From Woeseiaceae bacterium (GTDB lineage: Bacteria; Pseudomonadota; Gammaproteobacteria; Steroidobacterales; Woeseiaceae): 13,067 bases of DNA. Position 1 is the stretch's first letter; each line of letters starts with the position of its first letter. The stretch covers positions 1 to 13,067 of the forward strand of contig JALHUQ010000121.1 of assembly GCA_022866645.1 (NCBI GenBank), given 5' to 3'. Of the stretch, positions 1 to 7,524 are shown in pieces. The notes below the pieces were generated by a model that was not told the origin of the DNA, did no database searches, and saw only the letters and a list, made by a program, of their open reading frames with translations. The position numbers were made by a program, and so were the translations under genes.

Positions 1-387
1 ACGGGTGCTGACGGACCGCGCGCCTGCTGGTTTGACGATGTCTTCCACTTTGGCGGTGACGGCTCGTTCCAGAACTTCCAGCAAGGTGATACCTGGCTGG
101 AAGTCTGGCAGGGCGCTGCCGCAGACGATTGTGGCGCACCGGTTGCGCCGCACGATGGCAGCACCGTTGGCACCTGGCGCTATGACGACGATGCCGGCAC
201 TGTGACGGTCAATGGCCTCGGTTCCTTCCTGGGCCTGGCCAAGGCCGTAAACGGCGCGGAGTTGGCAGACCCAGCCGATGCGCCCGAGTTCGTCACCTAT
301 GAGGTGGTCGAACTGGTTGGAGGCAGCATGACTATCAGGATTGACGTCGGCGGCGGCTGGTGGGAGTTCGACCTCTTAAAAGAGTAG
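1..387 (+). CDS. C-terminal fragment of a secreted carbohydrate-associated protein (5' end outside window)
   Basis: Frame 1 is open from the first base to a TAG at 385-387, giving 128 visible residues. The composition is that of an extracellular beta-rich domain: aromatic and Gly/Asp rich, with a CWFDDVFHFGGDGSFQN stretch, two W-rich segments (TWLEVWQG, GTWRYDDDAGTVTVNG) and a final GGGWWEFDLL strand. Two cysteines (in ACWFDD and DDCGAP) could form a disulfide. From memory, domains of this type occur at the C-terminus of secreted GH16 or PKD-containing lipoproteins in marine beta-glucan loci; I cannot confirm the family without a search. The GH3 and GH16 genes at the other end of the window support a glycan-related role. 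A GTG at 202 could be mistaken for a start, but the frame is clearly coding upstream of it, so this is a truncated gene, not a 61-residue protein. Confidence 0.75.
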   Translation, partial: TGADGPRACWFDDVFHFGGDGSFQNFQQGDTWLEVWQGAAADDCGAPVAPHDGSTVGTWRYDDDAGTVTVNGLGSFLGLAKAVNGAELADPADAPEFVTYEVVELVGGSMTIRIDVGGGWWEFDLLKE

Positions 388-417
388 CGAGGTTTACTCC
401 TTTTAAATGATGAAAAG

Positions 418-449
418 AAATACCCGCAGTTCGCTGCGGGTATTTTTTT
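418..449. terminator. Bidirectional rho-independent terminator between convergent genes
   Basis: A perfect stem (TACCCGCAG / CTGCGGGTA, 421-429 with 434-442) closes on a TTCG tetraloop (430-433). It is extended by A/T pairs and followed on the + strand by seven T (443-449). On the - strand the same hairpin is followed by TTTCTTTTC. It lies 30 nt after the + strand stop at 387 and directly abuts the stop codon of the leftward microprotein gene (448-450), so it can end both transcription units. Confidence 0.93.
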
Positions 450-600
450 AGAACAGCGTATAGATAAACGGGGCGAGGGACGATCCCTGAGCGAATACGA
501 TCAGAGCACCGAGCAGAATCATTACGAAGATTATCGGGGCAAGCCAGAACTTTTTACGCTCGCGCATGAAGGCCCAGAGGTCTGCCAAGAGATCCAACAT
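448..600 (-). CDS. DUF5989 family membrane microprotein (SxtK-like)
   Basis: The ORF encodes 50 residues. The N-terminal amphipathic part (LWAFMRERKKFW, residues 8-19) is basic, followed by one transmembrane segment (about 19-37) and a conserved-looking tail AQGSSLAPFIYTLF. This matches my knowledge of DUF5989, a tiny single-pass protein encoded after carbamoyltransferase and SxtJ genes; its molecular function is unknown. The ATG at 598-600 overlaps the upstream SxtJ stop as TAATG, pointing to translational coupling. The reading frame stays open upstream to position 876, but that longer version only reads the SxtJ gene out of frame, so the short form is chosen. It is the last gene of the leftward operon and ends at the terminator hairpin. 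The gene order carbamoyltransferase, SxtJ, small protein parallels sxtI-sxtJ-sxtK of saxitoxin clusters. Confidence 0.88.
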   Translation of the reverse strand: MLDLLADLWAFMRERKKFWLAPIIFVMILLGALIVFAQGSSLAPFIYTLF

Positions 601-1013
601 TAGAAGGGTTTCTCCAGTTTTTCTTTTGGGCTCTTTATACTTTGTACCCGGTAGCTTTTCTGCTTCGGATCGAGCGCTCTCCGCATCGAGTCCTTGCCCA
701 TGAGGCGCCTGATCACCGCCATTGGAGAGATCATAGCGAAAAAGACGATACCGAGCACGAGCGGCGTCATCACGCGGCTCGCGAGCAGTCCGAAACGCAT
801 CCACGCTCGATAAATCCAGCGTAGCCACAACGGGTAGATGAGGGCCAGCGACCAGAGTGGAGCGGCGATGAACCACGGCCAGACCGGCCAGTCCAGCTCA
901 AGCATCCATGGGAAGAACAGACCAAAGATGACGACGACGATCGCCCCGGTCGTCAGGCCGAATTCGCGCAGGCCCTTTCGGTTAAGCTCGGGAATGATGT
1001 GATTGACGGCCAT
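600..1013 (-). CDS. SxtJ family membrane protein
   Basis: The protein has 137 residues from the ATG at 1011-1013. It has three hydrophobic segments (about 19-38, 45-65 and 82-100), a short polar N-terminus (NHIIPELNRKGLREFG) and a basic, Lys-rich C-terminal tail. The N-terminal pattern, a Trp/Pro-rich central segment (LDWPVWPWF) and the ISPMAVIRRLMGKD region are typical of SxtJ, a family named from the saxitoxin cluster and generally found beside O-carbamoyltransferases; its role is unknown. The frame extends upstream to 1178, but that extension overlaps the carbamoyltransferase gene and has no membrane-protein character. With this start the gene begins 1 nt after the carbamoyltransferase stop (TGAAATG on the minus strand) and its TAA overlaps the next ATG. 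It may act as a membrane partner of the carbamoyltransferase, which is inference from context. Confidence 0.9.
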   Translation of the reverse strand: MAVNHIIPELNRKGLREFGLTTGAIVVVIFGLFFPWMLELDWPVWPWFIAAPLWSLALIYPLWLRWIYRAWMRFGLLASRVMTPLVLGIVFFAMISPMAVIRRLMGKDSMRRALDPKQKSYRVQSIKSPKEKLEKPF

Positions 1014-1014
1014 T

Positions 1015-2904
1015 TCAGTCGAGCTCGAATTCATCTTGCCAGCGTGTGTCGTTATCCCAGACTGGCTGTTCTTTCTTGTCCAAAATGAAGTTCTCCACAA
1101 CGAGATAGTCCATCTCCGTACGCATGAAGCATCGATAGGCATCGGACGGCGAACAGACAATAGGCTCACCGCGCACATTGAACGATGTATTTACAAGGAC
1201 ACCGCAGCCGGTGAGCTGTTCGAATGCCCGTAGTAGTTTGTGGTAACGCGGGTTTGTCTCGTCATGAACGGTTTGAACACGTGCCGAATAATCGACATGC
1301 GTAATTGCGGGCAGCTCCGAGCGTTTGAGCTTGAGTTTCTCGATCCCGAAAAGCTGCTGTTGCTCGTCTGTGAGGGCTATCCTCAGCGCCTCCTGTACGG
1401 GCGCGACGATCAGCATATATGGACTTGGGGTGCTCTGCTCGAAATAGTCGGAAACGCGCTCCCAAAGTACGGAGGGTGCGAATGGCCGGAACGATTCGCG
1501 GTACTTGATTTTGAGGTTCATAACCGACTGCATCTTGGCGCTGCGCGGGTCACCGATGATCGAGCGGCCACCCAGTGCCCGTGGCCCAAACTCCATCCGG
1601 CCCTGAAACCAGCCGATCACGTTTTCCTCCGCGAGTAGCTGCGCCGCCTTCGAGAACAGTGTGGCATCGTCTACGATTTTATACTTCGCACCCATCTCAT
1701 CGAGCTCAGTCTTAATCTGCTCGGGCATATATTGGGGGCCGAGGTATGAGCCGTGCATGCGGTCAGCGGCGGGGCTGCTGTTGCCACTCAGCTTGCGTGG
1801 CTGGTTGTCGTAGCCGTGCCAGGCAGCCGCAGCGGCTCCAAGCGCACCACCGGCATCACCGGCGGCGGGCTGAATCCAGATATTTTCGAACGGCCCTTCT
1901 CGCAGCAGTCGACCATTTGCGACGCAATTGAGCGCTACGCCCCCGGCTAGACACAGGTTCGTCTCGCCTGTTTCCTGTTGGAGCGTATTGGCGAGTCGCA
2001 AGACCACCTCTTCCGTGACGACCTGAATGGAGGCGGCGATGTCCATCTCGCGCTGCGTGAGTTTGCCTTCCGGTCTGCGCGGTGGCCCACCAAAGATCTC
2101 GTTGAAGCGGCGGTTGGTCATCGTAAGGCCCGTGCAAAAGTTGAAGTACTGCATGTCCAGGCGAAACGTCCCGTCCTCCTTTAGATCGAGAAGCCTGTCG
2201 AGAATCAATTCGACGTATTTCGGCTGTCCGTAGGGAGCGAGCCCCATGAGCTTGTACTCGCCCGAGTTCACCTTGAAGCCCGTGAAGTACGTAAACGCGG
2301 AGTAGAGCAACCCCAACGAGTGTGGAAAATCGATTTCCCAAAGCGGCTCCAGGCTCGCACCGTTACCCAGCCACGTTGACGTTGTCGCCCATTCTCCGAC
2401 ACCGTCGAGGCAGAGCACGGCTGCGCGCTCGAAAGGGCTGAAGAAGAATGCCGAGGCGGCATGCGATTGGTGGTGCTCGGCGAAGAGCAGCGGCGGCAGT
2501 TCTTTCGGTTTGCATCCAGCGAGATGCGCAAGCTCTTTCTTGAGAACGCTCTTGAGATAGAGCTTCTCCTTGAGCCAGACGGGCATCGCTGCAACAAAGG
2601 ATCGAAATCCGTTGGGCGCATAGCTCATGTACGTCTCTAGCAGTCGCTCGAACTTGATGAGCGGCTTGTCGTAAAAGACGACCCGGTCGAGTTCATTGAG
2701 CTTCAGGTTTTCCGCTTCCAGGCAATAACGGATTGCATCGGCGGGAAATGCAGCATCATGCTTTTTTCGACTAAAGCGTTCCTGCTGTGCGGCCGCGACC
2801 AACTCTCCGTCCTTAAGCAAGGCGGCTGCACTGTCATGGTAGTAGGCGGAAACTCCGAGAATATTGGACGTTTTCGTAACTACTGCCCCTCTGCTTCTGC
2901 CCAT
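1015..2904 (-). CDS. NodU/CmcH family O-carbamoyltransferase
   Basis: 629 residues, normal for this family of enzymes that transfer a carbamoyl group from carbamoyl phosphate, through a carbamoyl-AMP intermediate, to a hydroxyl of a sugar or small molecule. The N-terminal Kae1/ASKHA-like part starts at ILGVSAYYHDSAA (about 15-27), with the metal-type EHHQSH motif at 143-148, LDGVGEW at 167-172 and a GGVALNC loop at 321-327. The C-terminal YrdC-like part carries GRMEFGPRALGGRSIIGDPR (435-454). The closest named types are NodU, CmcH and SxtI; the acceptor cannot be told from sequence. The start is the ATG at 2902-2904, overlapping the upstream SGNH/TPR gene by 25 nt; the codons for V8 and V9 are GTA and GTT, so no better start follows. 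GC content is clearly higher than in the upstream gene. Four-gene neighbourhoods of this kind suggest modification of an exported glycan. Confidence 0.95.
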   Translation of the reverse strand: MGRSRGAVVTKTSNILGVSAYYHDSAAALLKDGELVAAAQQERFSRKKHDAAFPADAIRYCLEAENLKLNELDRVVFYDKPLIKFERLLETYMSYAPNGFRSFVAAMPVWLKEKLYLKSVLKKELAHLAGCKPKELPPLLFAEHHQSHAASAFFFSPFERAAVLCLDGVGEWATTSTWLGNGASLEPLWEIDFPHSLGLLYSAFTYFTGFKVNSGEYKLMGLAPYGQPKYVELILDRLLDLKEDGTFRLDMQYFNFCTGLTMTNRRFNEIFGGPPRRPEGKLTQREMDIAASIQVVTEEVVLRLANTLQQETGETNLCLAGGVALNCVANGRLLREGPFENIWIQPAAGDAGGALGAAAAAWHGYDNQPRKLSGNSSPAADRMHGSYLGPQYMPEQIKTELDEMGAKYKIVDDATLFSKAAQLLAEENVIGWFQGRMEFGPRALGGRSIIGDPRSAKMQSVMNLKIKYRESFRPFAPSVLWERVSDYFEQSTPSPYMLIVAPVQEALRIALTDEQQQLFGIEKLKLKRSELPAITHVDYSARVQTVHDETNPRYHKLLRAFEQLTGCGVLVNTSFNVRGEPIVCSPSDAYRCFMRTEMDYLVVENFILDKKEQPVWDNDTRWQDEFELD

Positions 2905-4982
2905 TCTCGTGCTTCTGCGGTGTGGCCACTCATGGCCAAGAGTTGTGACATCCGCTTATACAGCAACGGGTAGTCCTTATCCTTGCCGTCTCGTATCAAT
3001 GATCTGGCATATCCTTGAACCGCTTCAACATGGCGACCAAGGTCCTTGACCTTGCCACGCTCGCGTGAGTCCTTGATGAGGTTGCCATAAGCCCTGAGAG
3101 TCAAGCCGATCTGATCCGAATATTTTTCTGTCACTTCCAGTAACAGATCCGTTGCCTTTTCATAGTCCCCTGTTCTGAGATGCGCCGTTCCCAACCAGCC
3201 AATGGTCTCAGCAATCTTCTTTTCATCTCCCCGGGTGTAGAAGAGGGATTGCTCAAGATACGGTATTACCTCACGCCACTTTTGGTCCTTGCTCAATTCC
3301 TCGGCAATCTTCATGTAGCTTTCACGATTGTGTGGGTAGAGTTCAATGACTTGATTCAGGTGGTAATACATGGCTGATGGATTGCGCAGACGCCGGTTTA
3401 GGACGGCCAGTTCGAAATGAACCTTCCAGTCGGCAAGACCTGAACTGATAACGTCCCGACGCCTTTGCACCACGTCCATTGGAGATCCGACTTCCTTGCT
3501 TACACTTTCTAGTTTTTCTTCAAGAAAACTCTTGAGTTCAGCGTAATTACTCTGCCCCGGGAATGGCGGTCGAAGAATCATGGCCTGCACGGTCTTTATT
3601 TCCTCGATTGTGTCGTGATTTGGGTACCCAATCCTCCTGGCGACTTCGACGTCGGGCAAGGGTTGGTAATCATCGGGCGCAGCCAGGTTGCTCATGATCG
3701 AACGGGATAGCTCTGCTGCCAGGATATGATTGCCGGAAAAATCGTAATGAACGTGCTCAAGAAACAAGTTCCAGCCGGGTTGAAATGGTTGGCTCGCTTG
3801 CTCGAAGGCGGCGGCGCTATCGACAAAGCTGAAAGTGTCATTTTCGACGCTGGCCGCAACTTTCTGAATGATCTGATTTATCCGGGTGTCGGCGCGAAAT
3901 CGCAATGCGTCCAGATCCAGGGCACGCTGATAGTGATTTTTAGCCTCTTGAAAATTTCCCGTGTTTTCGAAGGCTGTAGCGAGCCGGAAGTGGGTGTCGG
4001 CAAAATCAGGGTCAATCGCTAATGCAGCTTGAAGATGCGTAATTGCTTCATCCCAGTTCTTCTCATCTGCGCTCTGAGATCCCTTGCTGCCCAGTTCATG
4101 CCACTGATCGAGCTGCTCCATCGACAAGTCCGGTCTGTGAACGGACAGGAATGGTGCGGTGTGCCGAAGATTGACAGGTACTGAGGACAGTAATACATGC
4201 ATCCCCTTATTACGAAGCGTCTCAATAATGCTTGTCAGGTTGTCTTCATAATGACCATAAACGCTTTCCATGCGAGGGTCATCGTGTGAGACACCGTGAT
4301 CAGTAAACATTTGCATGCCTTCCCACTTGAGATCCTGCTTCGCCTCGGAAGGTTTGATTTGCAGAAAGAGGCTGTCCAGGGCTTGCCATATCCTCGTGCG
4401 CTTTAAAGCTTGAATCCCCCGGATCAGAGTAATGTTTGCGAGAAAATTCTCGTTGAATGTGCCAGGGCCATAGGGACCAACAACCTCATTGTTACCCATC
4501 AAGATAACGGCAAAGTCGGCCGAATTATCTGGAATCGACCTTGCAACCGCGTATACGACATGGGAGTTGACGGACGTCATTGCCGTGTTGATAACTTCAA
4601 TTTTTCGCGAAGGTAGTGCAGCTCTGAGTTGCGTCTCAAGGAGCCGGTCGAGACCGTGGTTTTTATGGGGGAATCCCTGCGCTGCAGACCCACCCAGAAC
4701 GTAGACCCTAATCAGCTCAGGACCACGTTCTTTGGAAAAGGTATTTTCCCGAGGGTCAATATTTAGTGACGGCGGATAGAACTGGTCAGCAAAATCAGGG
4801 TTTTCCTGGTAGTGAGGTACGCCATTGATGTCTATTTCATGGAAATAGTCGAAAGACTTCCCAACATCAAAAACCGAGAGGCTCAACTCAAGCAGAACGA
4901 AGAAAAGCAGAGGGACCAGAATGGTTGTAATAAATGTGAAGACAGCTTTTTTAATGAGATGGCCCCTGGTGATCCTAGGCAA
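2880..4982 (-). CDS. Membrane-anchored SGNH-hydrolase-like protein with TPR repeats
   Basis: 700 residues. One membrane anchor (about 12-36) follows a basic N-terminus, so the rest is probably periplasmic. SGNH/GDSL hydrolase elements are visible: VLGGSAAQG (95-103, Ser99), MGNNE (162-166) and LEHVHYDFSGNH (408-419). Between the last two lies a TPR block (about 300-360, e.g. WDEAITHLQAALAIDPDFAD), and more helical repeats follow from about 510 to the C-terminus (WKVHFELAVLNRRL, WREVIPYLEQSL, YEKATDLLLEV). The usual Asp three residues before the catalytic His is Glu409 here. SGNH/TPR proteins of this kind recur next to carbamoyltransferase, SxtJ and DUF5989 genes, where they may act as acyl-esterase or acyltransferase partners; substrate unknown. 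The start is a TTG (4980-4982) overlapping the halogenase stop as TTGCCTAG. No in-frame ATG lies before residue 135 and no clear Shine-Dalgarno is seen, so expression probably depends on coupling. The gene is more AT-rich than its downstream neighbour. Confidence 0.85.
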   Translation of the reverse strand: MPRITRGHLIKKAVFTFITTILVPLLFFVLLELSLSVFDVGKSFDYFHEIDINGVPHYQENPDFADQFYPPSLNIDPRENTFSKERGPELIRVYVLGGSAAQGFPHKNHGLDRLLETQLRAALPSRKIEVINTAMTSVNSHVVYAVARSIPDNSADFAVILMGNNEVVGPYGPGTFNENFLANITLIRGIQALKRTRIWQALDSLFLQIKPSEAKQDLKWEGMQMFTDHGVSHDDPRMESVYGHYEDNLTSIIETLRNKGMHVLLSSVPVNLRHTAPFLSVHRPDLSMEQLDQWHELGSKGSQSADEKNWDEAITHLQAALAIDPDFADTHFRLATAFENTGNFQEAKNHYQRALDLDALRFRADTRINQIIQKVAASVENDTFSFVDSAAAFEQASQPFQPGWNLFLEHVHYDFSGNHILAAELSRSIMSNLAAPDDYQPLPDVEVARRIGYPNHDTIEEIKTVQAMILRPPFPGQSNYAELKSFLEEKLESVSKEVGSPMDVVQRRRDVISSGLADWKVHFELAVLNRRLRNPSAMYYHLNQVIELYPHNRESYMKIAEELSKDQKWREVIPYLEQSLFYTRGDEKKIAETIGWLGTAHLRTGDYEKATDLLLEVTEKYSDQIGLTLRAYGNLIKDSRERGKVKDLGRHVEAVQGYARSLIRDGKDKDYPLLYKRMSQLLAMSGHTAEAREWAEAEGQ

Positions 4983-6462
4983 CTGCGGTCGGACAGTAAC
5001 GCTTGATGAATTCCTGGTGTGTGGGCAGCTGGCTTAGCACAGCGTCCACGTTGTTACGCTGGATTTGCATGAACTGGCGAAGCTCCTGTTCATCCATCAT
5101 ATCCACGATGGGGTGATAGCTCTGCGGTTCGATTCCTTGCCCGAGCATTACCTGCGTCCAGCTGTTCTCGCGAAATATATCTCCCTCGGCTTCGAACACG
5201 CGGCCGCTATCACGAAACAGATCCAGGCGATGCTGCAGACTGGCAGGAATATCCATTTCTCGACAGCGACGCCAGAACTCGGAATCCGTTCGCTCTGTGA
5301 CATGGTAGTGCATGATGATGAAGTCGCGGACAAAGCGGAACTCAGTGTCCATCTGGCGATTAAATTCTTCCCTGTCGGACTCGACGATGCCGCTGTAGGG
5401 AAACATCTGCAATAGCCGGATCACGCCGCGCTGGATCAGGTGAATGCTGGTGGATTCCAGTGGCTCGAGAAAGCCGGCCGCCAGCCCCAACGCTACGCAG
5501 TTTCGATTCCAGTGTTTCACCCGTTGTCCCGTGCGGAAGCGCAACAGCCTGGGTTCTGTGATGACTTCACCTTCAATATTCCGGAGCAGGGTGTCCCGGG
5601 CTTCGTCGTCACTCATGAATTCACTGCAATAGACCAGTCCATTACCCACCCGGGTCTGCAATGGAATACGCCACTGCCAGCCGCTCTCCCTGGCGATAGA
5701 GCGGGTATAAGGCACAGGCTCAGAAACGGATTTAGTCTGAACCGCTATGGCACGATCACAGGGGAGCCAGTGAGTCCAATCTTCGAACTCGGTACCCAGA
5801 GCCTTATCCATCAACAGGCTGACAAAGCCGCTGCAGTCGATAAACAGATCTCCCTTCACCAGCTGCCCTGAATCCAGGACCACCTCAGAGATGTCGCCAG
5901 ACTCAGTCTGATGCACCTCGACTATTTTGCCTTCGACCCGGGTTACACCATCCTGTTCAGCAAACCGGCGCAGGTACCTGGCATAACTTGTGGCATCAAT
6001 ATGGTAGGCATAACTCAGCCCATCCTGTTGCAGCAGACCGAACTTGCCTGCTTTCGCGGCCATCAGCTCCGGGGCGTAGCGACCATAGTCTTCGCCAAAA
6101 CCAAGCGACCTGGCTTTGAGCCAGAAGTGCTGAAACCCTGCTGCCCAGCAGCCCTGACCTGTGAAGCCAAAGGAATGAATATAATCGTGGCCGATAGCCC
6201 GCCAGTTTTCGAAACAGATGCCCAGCTTGATGGTGCCCTGCACCTTGGATAGAAAATCTGCCTCATCAATCTTCAGTAGACGATGTATCGTTCTAAAAGG
6301 AGGTATGGTCGCTTCACCGACCCCAACCGTGCCGATGGCATCGGATTCCACCAGCACTACGTTCAGGTTGGCCCCGATTAGCTTGGCTATTGAGGCAGCC
6401 GCAGTCCACCCTGCGGTACCGCCACCCACAATGACGACATTCTGTACCTTTGCAGCTGACAT
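4975..6462 (-). CDS. Flavin-dependent tryptophan halogenase family protein (halogenase 1)
   Basis: 495 residues. FADH2-dependent halogenases make hypohalous acid from halide and oxygen and pass it by a catalytic lysine to an electron-rich aromatic substrate. All diagnostic elements are present: the FAD motif GGGTAGW (13-19), GVGEATIP (47-54), catalytic Lys79 in GTIKLGICFENW (the same residue number as in PrnA and RebH), the W-x-W-x-I-P motif at 262-267, and FLEPLEST (331-338) with the active-site Glu336. The ATG at 6460-6462 has an AAAGG just upstream. The upstream cupin-like gene is 12 nt away and the downstream SGNH gene overlaps by 8 nt. Members linked to SapC and cupin-like genes form their own branch; the characterised ones I recall accept indole-type test substrates and often prefer bromide, and the native substrate is not settled. 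A flavin reductase partner is not in this window. Confidence 0.95.
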   Translation of the reverse strand: MSAAKVQNVVIVGGGTAGWTAAASIAKLIGANLNVVLVESDAIGTVGVGEATIPPFRTIHRLLKIDEADFLSKVQGTIKLGICFENWRAIGHDYIHSFGFTGQGCWAAGFQHFWLKARSLGFGEDYGRYAPELMAAKAGKFGLLQQDGLSYAYHIDATSYARYLRRFAEQDGVTRVEGKIVEVHQTESGDISEVVLDSGQLVKGDLFIDCSGFVSLLMDKALGTEFEDWTHWLPCDRAIAVQTKSVSEPVPYTRSIARESGWQWRIPLQTRVGNGLVYCSEFMSDDEARDTLLRNIEGEVITEPRLLRFRTGQRVKHWNRNCVALGLAAGFLEPLESTSIHLIQRGVIRLLQMFPYSGIVESDREEFNRQMDTEFRFVRDFIIMHYHVTERTDSEFWRRCREMDIPASLQHRLDLFRDSGRVFEAEGDIFRENSWTQVMLGQGIEPQSYHPIVDMMDEQELRQFMQIQRNNVDAVLSQLPTHQEFIKRYCPTAVA

Positions 6463-6474
6463 AAGCCTTTCGCC

Positions 6475-7503
6475 CTACAACAGTTTGTCTCTTAACATCT
6501 TACGAATTTGCCGCGCGGTCTGCTCATCAATAGGATTTAACACGCCACGCGCAGCTTCCGGAATGTGTTCAAAGTTGTCCGGGTCAGGATTAAACACATA
6601 AAAATCAAACAACTCTCGCCACTTTTTTCTTTGCGCTTCAGGCAGATCTCGAAGACCGAGTATCGCATGCTGCAACGCACTTAAAGGCGGCCCCAGGTAG
6701 GATGGCGTGCTGCGCCACCAGTAATTCACCAACACGTTAAAGGCATCCAACGCTTCCATGTGATGCCACCACATACTGGGAACGATGAGGGCATCCCCCG
6801 GTTCCAGCACTGACATCTGAGCGGTTTTGACTGCCTCCCGGAATTTCGGGAAACGCTCATAATCGGGCGCATGAAAGTCCACCAGGCTGATAGGTTGTCC
6901 TGCTGGTGTGAAGTCCAGCGGTCCAACATAGAGATTCGGTAACTGCTCCGGCGGAAACAGAATGACTCGCCGGTGCCCTGCGACCACACAGGCGATGTTG
7001 GAGGGGAAATCATAGTGGGCTGATACCCGACTTTGATTGCCGATCCAGATGCTGGCCAGCGGTGCAAGATGCCGGATCGGCAAGTCGTTCTGTTCGCGGA
7101 ATCCCGGTAGCCAGTGATCGACGTTGGTTGAGCCGATATAGAGTGACGGTGGTGAAGGCAGGTCAACATGAGACCGGACCTGCTGCATGGCTTCCTTTAG
7201 CGCCATCCGCCGATATTCAAAATTGAAGGCGCTCATGTCCTCGTTGTAAAAGATCCGGCCAGCTGTTTCCGGTGGCGCATAGAGGGCTGTGACCACATTA
7301 TTTGAGTCAAATCCCTGCAGGTAATTAATAATCTGGTCCGCTGACTCGCGGCCATGTTTGACGGCGGGCCAGTCCAGGGCCAACCCTCGCAAGACCTGCG
7401 GCTGATCAGTCGCCAATAGTTCATCGCTGAGATCTGCGACAGTGATGTCATGTGTCTCTGCAATTGTCTGACTAATTTCATTCAGGATATGCGGGCCGGT
7501 CAT
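6475..7503 (-). CDS. Cupin-like (JmjC-type) putative Fe(II)/2-oxoglutarate oxygenase
   Basis: 342 residues, close to the usual length of the cupin-like proteins encoded with SapC and tryptophan halogenases. A double-stranded beta-helix core is visible: SAHYDFPSN (161-169) supplies the His163-x-Asp165 pair, GHRRVILFPPEQLPNLYVG (176-194) is the classic JmjC strand region, and PGDALIVPSMWWHHMEAL (235-252) holds the distal iron ligand (His247 or His248). The facial triad therefore looks intact, consistent with an iron/2-oxoglutarate hydroxylase of the FIH-like group acting on a protein or small molecule; no substrate is known. The helical C-terminus (from about 285) may be a dimerisation segment. 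The ATG at 7501-7503 lies 21 nt after the SapC stop, and the gene ends 12 nt before halogenase 1. In these loci it is generally inferred to act in the same, still undefined, modification as the halogenases. Confidence 0.9.
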   Translation of the reverse strand: MTGPHILNEISQTIAETHDITVADLSDELLATDQPQVLRGLALDWPAVKHGRESADQIINYLQGFDSNNVVTALYAPPETAGRIFYNEDMSAFNFEYRRMALKEAMQQVRSHVDLPSPPSLYIGSTNVDHWLPGFREQNDLPIRHLAPLASIWIGNQSRVSAHYDFPSNIACVVAGHRRVILFPPEQLPNLYVGPLDFTPAGQPISLVDFHAPDYERFPKFREAVKTAQMSVLEPGDALIVPSMWWHHMEALDAFNVLVNYWWRSTPSYLGPPLSALQHAILGLRDLPEAQRKKWRELFDFYVFNPDPDNFEHIPEAARGVLNPIDEQTARQIRKMLRDKLL

Positions 7504-7524
7504 ACGTTACACTCAGACCTCTGG

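Noticed and set aside
202..387. Independent 61-residue gene starting at GTG 202
   Set aside because: The same frame is open and clearly coding from base 1, so this is only the end of a larger protein.
601..876. N-terminal extension of the DUF5989 protein to 142 residues
   Set aside because: It reads the SxtJ gene in another frame, has arginine-rich low-quality composition, and the ATG at 598-600 gives the expected 50-residue family length.
1014..1178. N-terminal extension of the SxtJ protein to 192 residues
   Set aside because: It overlaps the carbamoyltransferase 3' end and lacks family features; the ATG at 1011-1013 fits the stop-start coupling.
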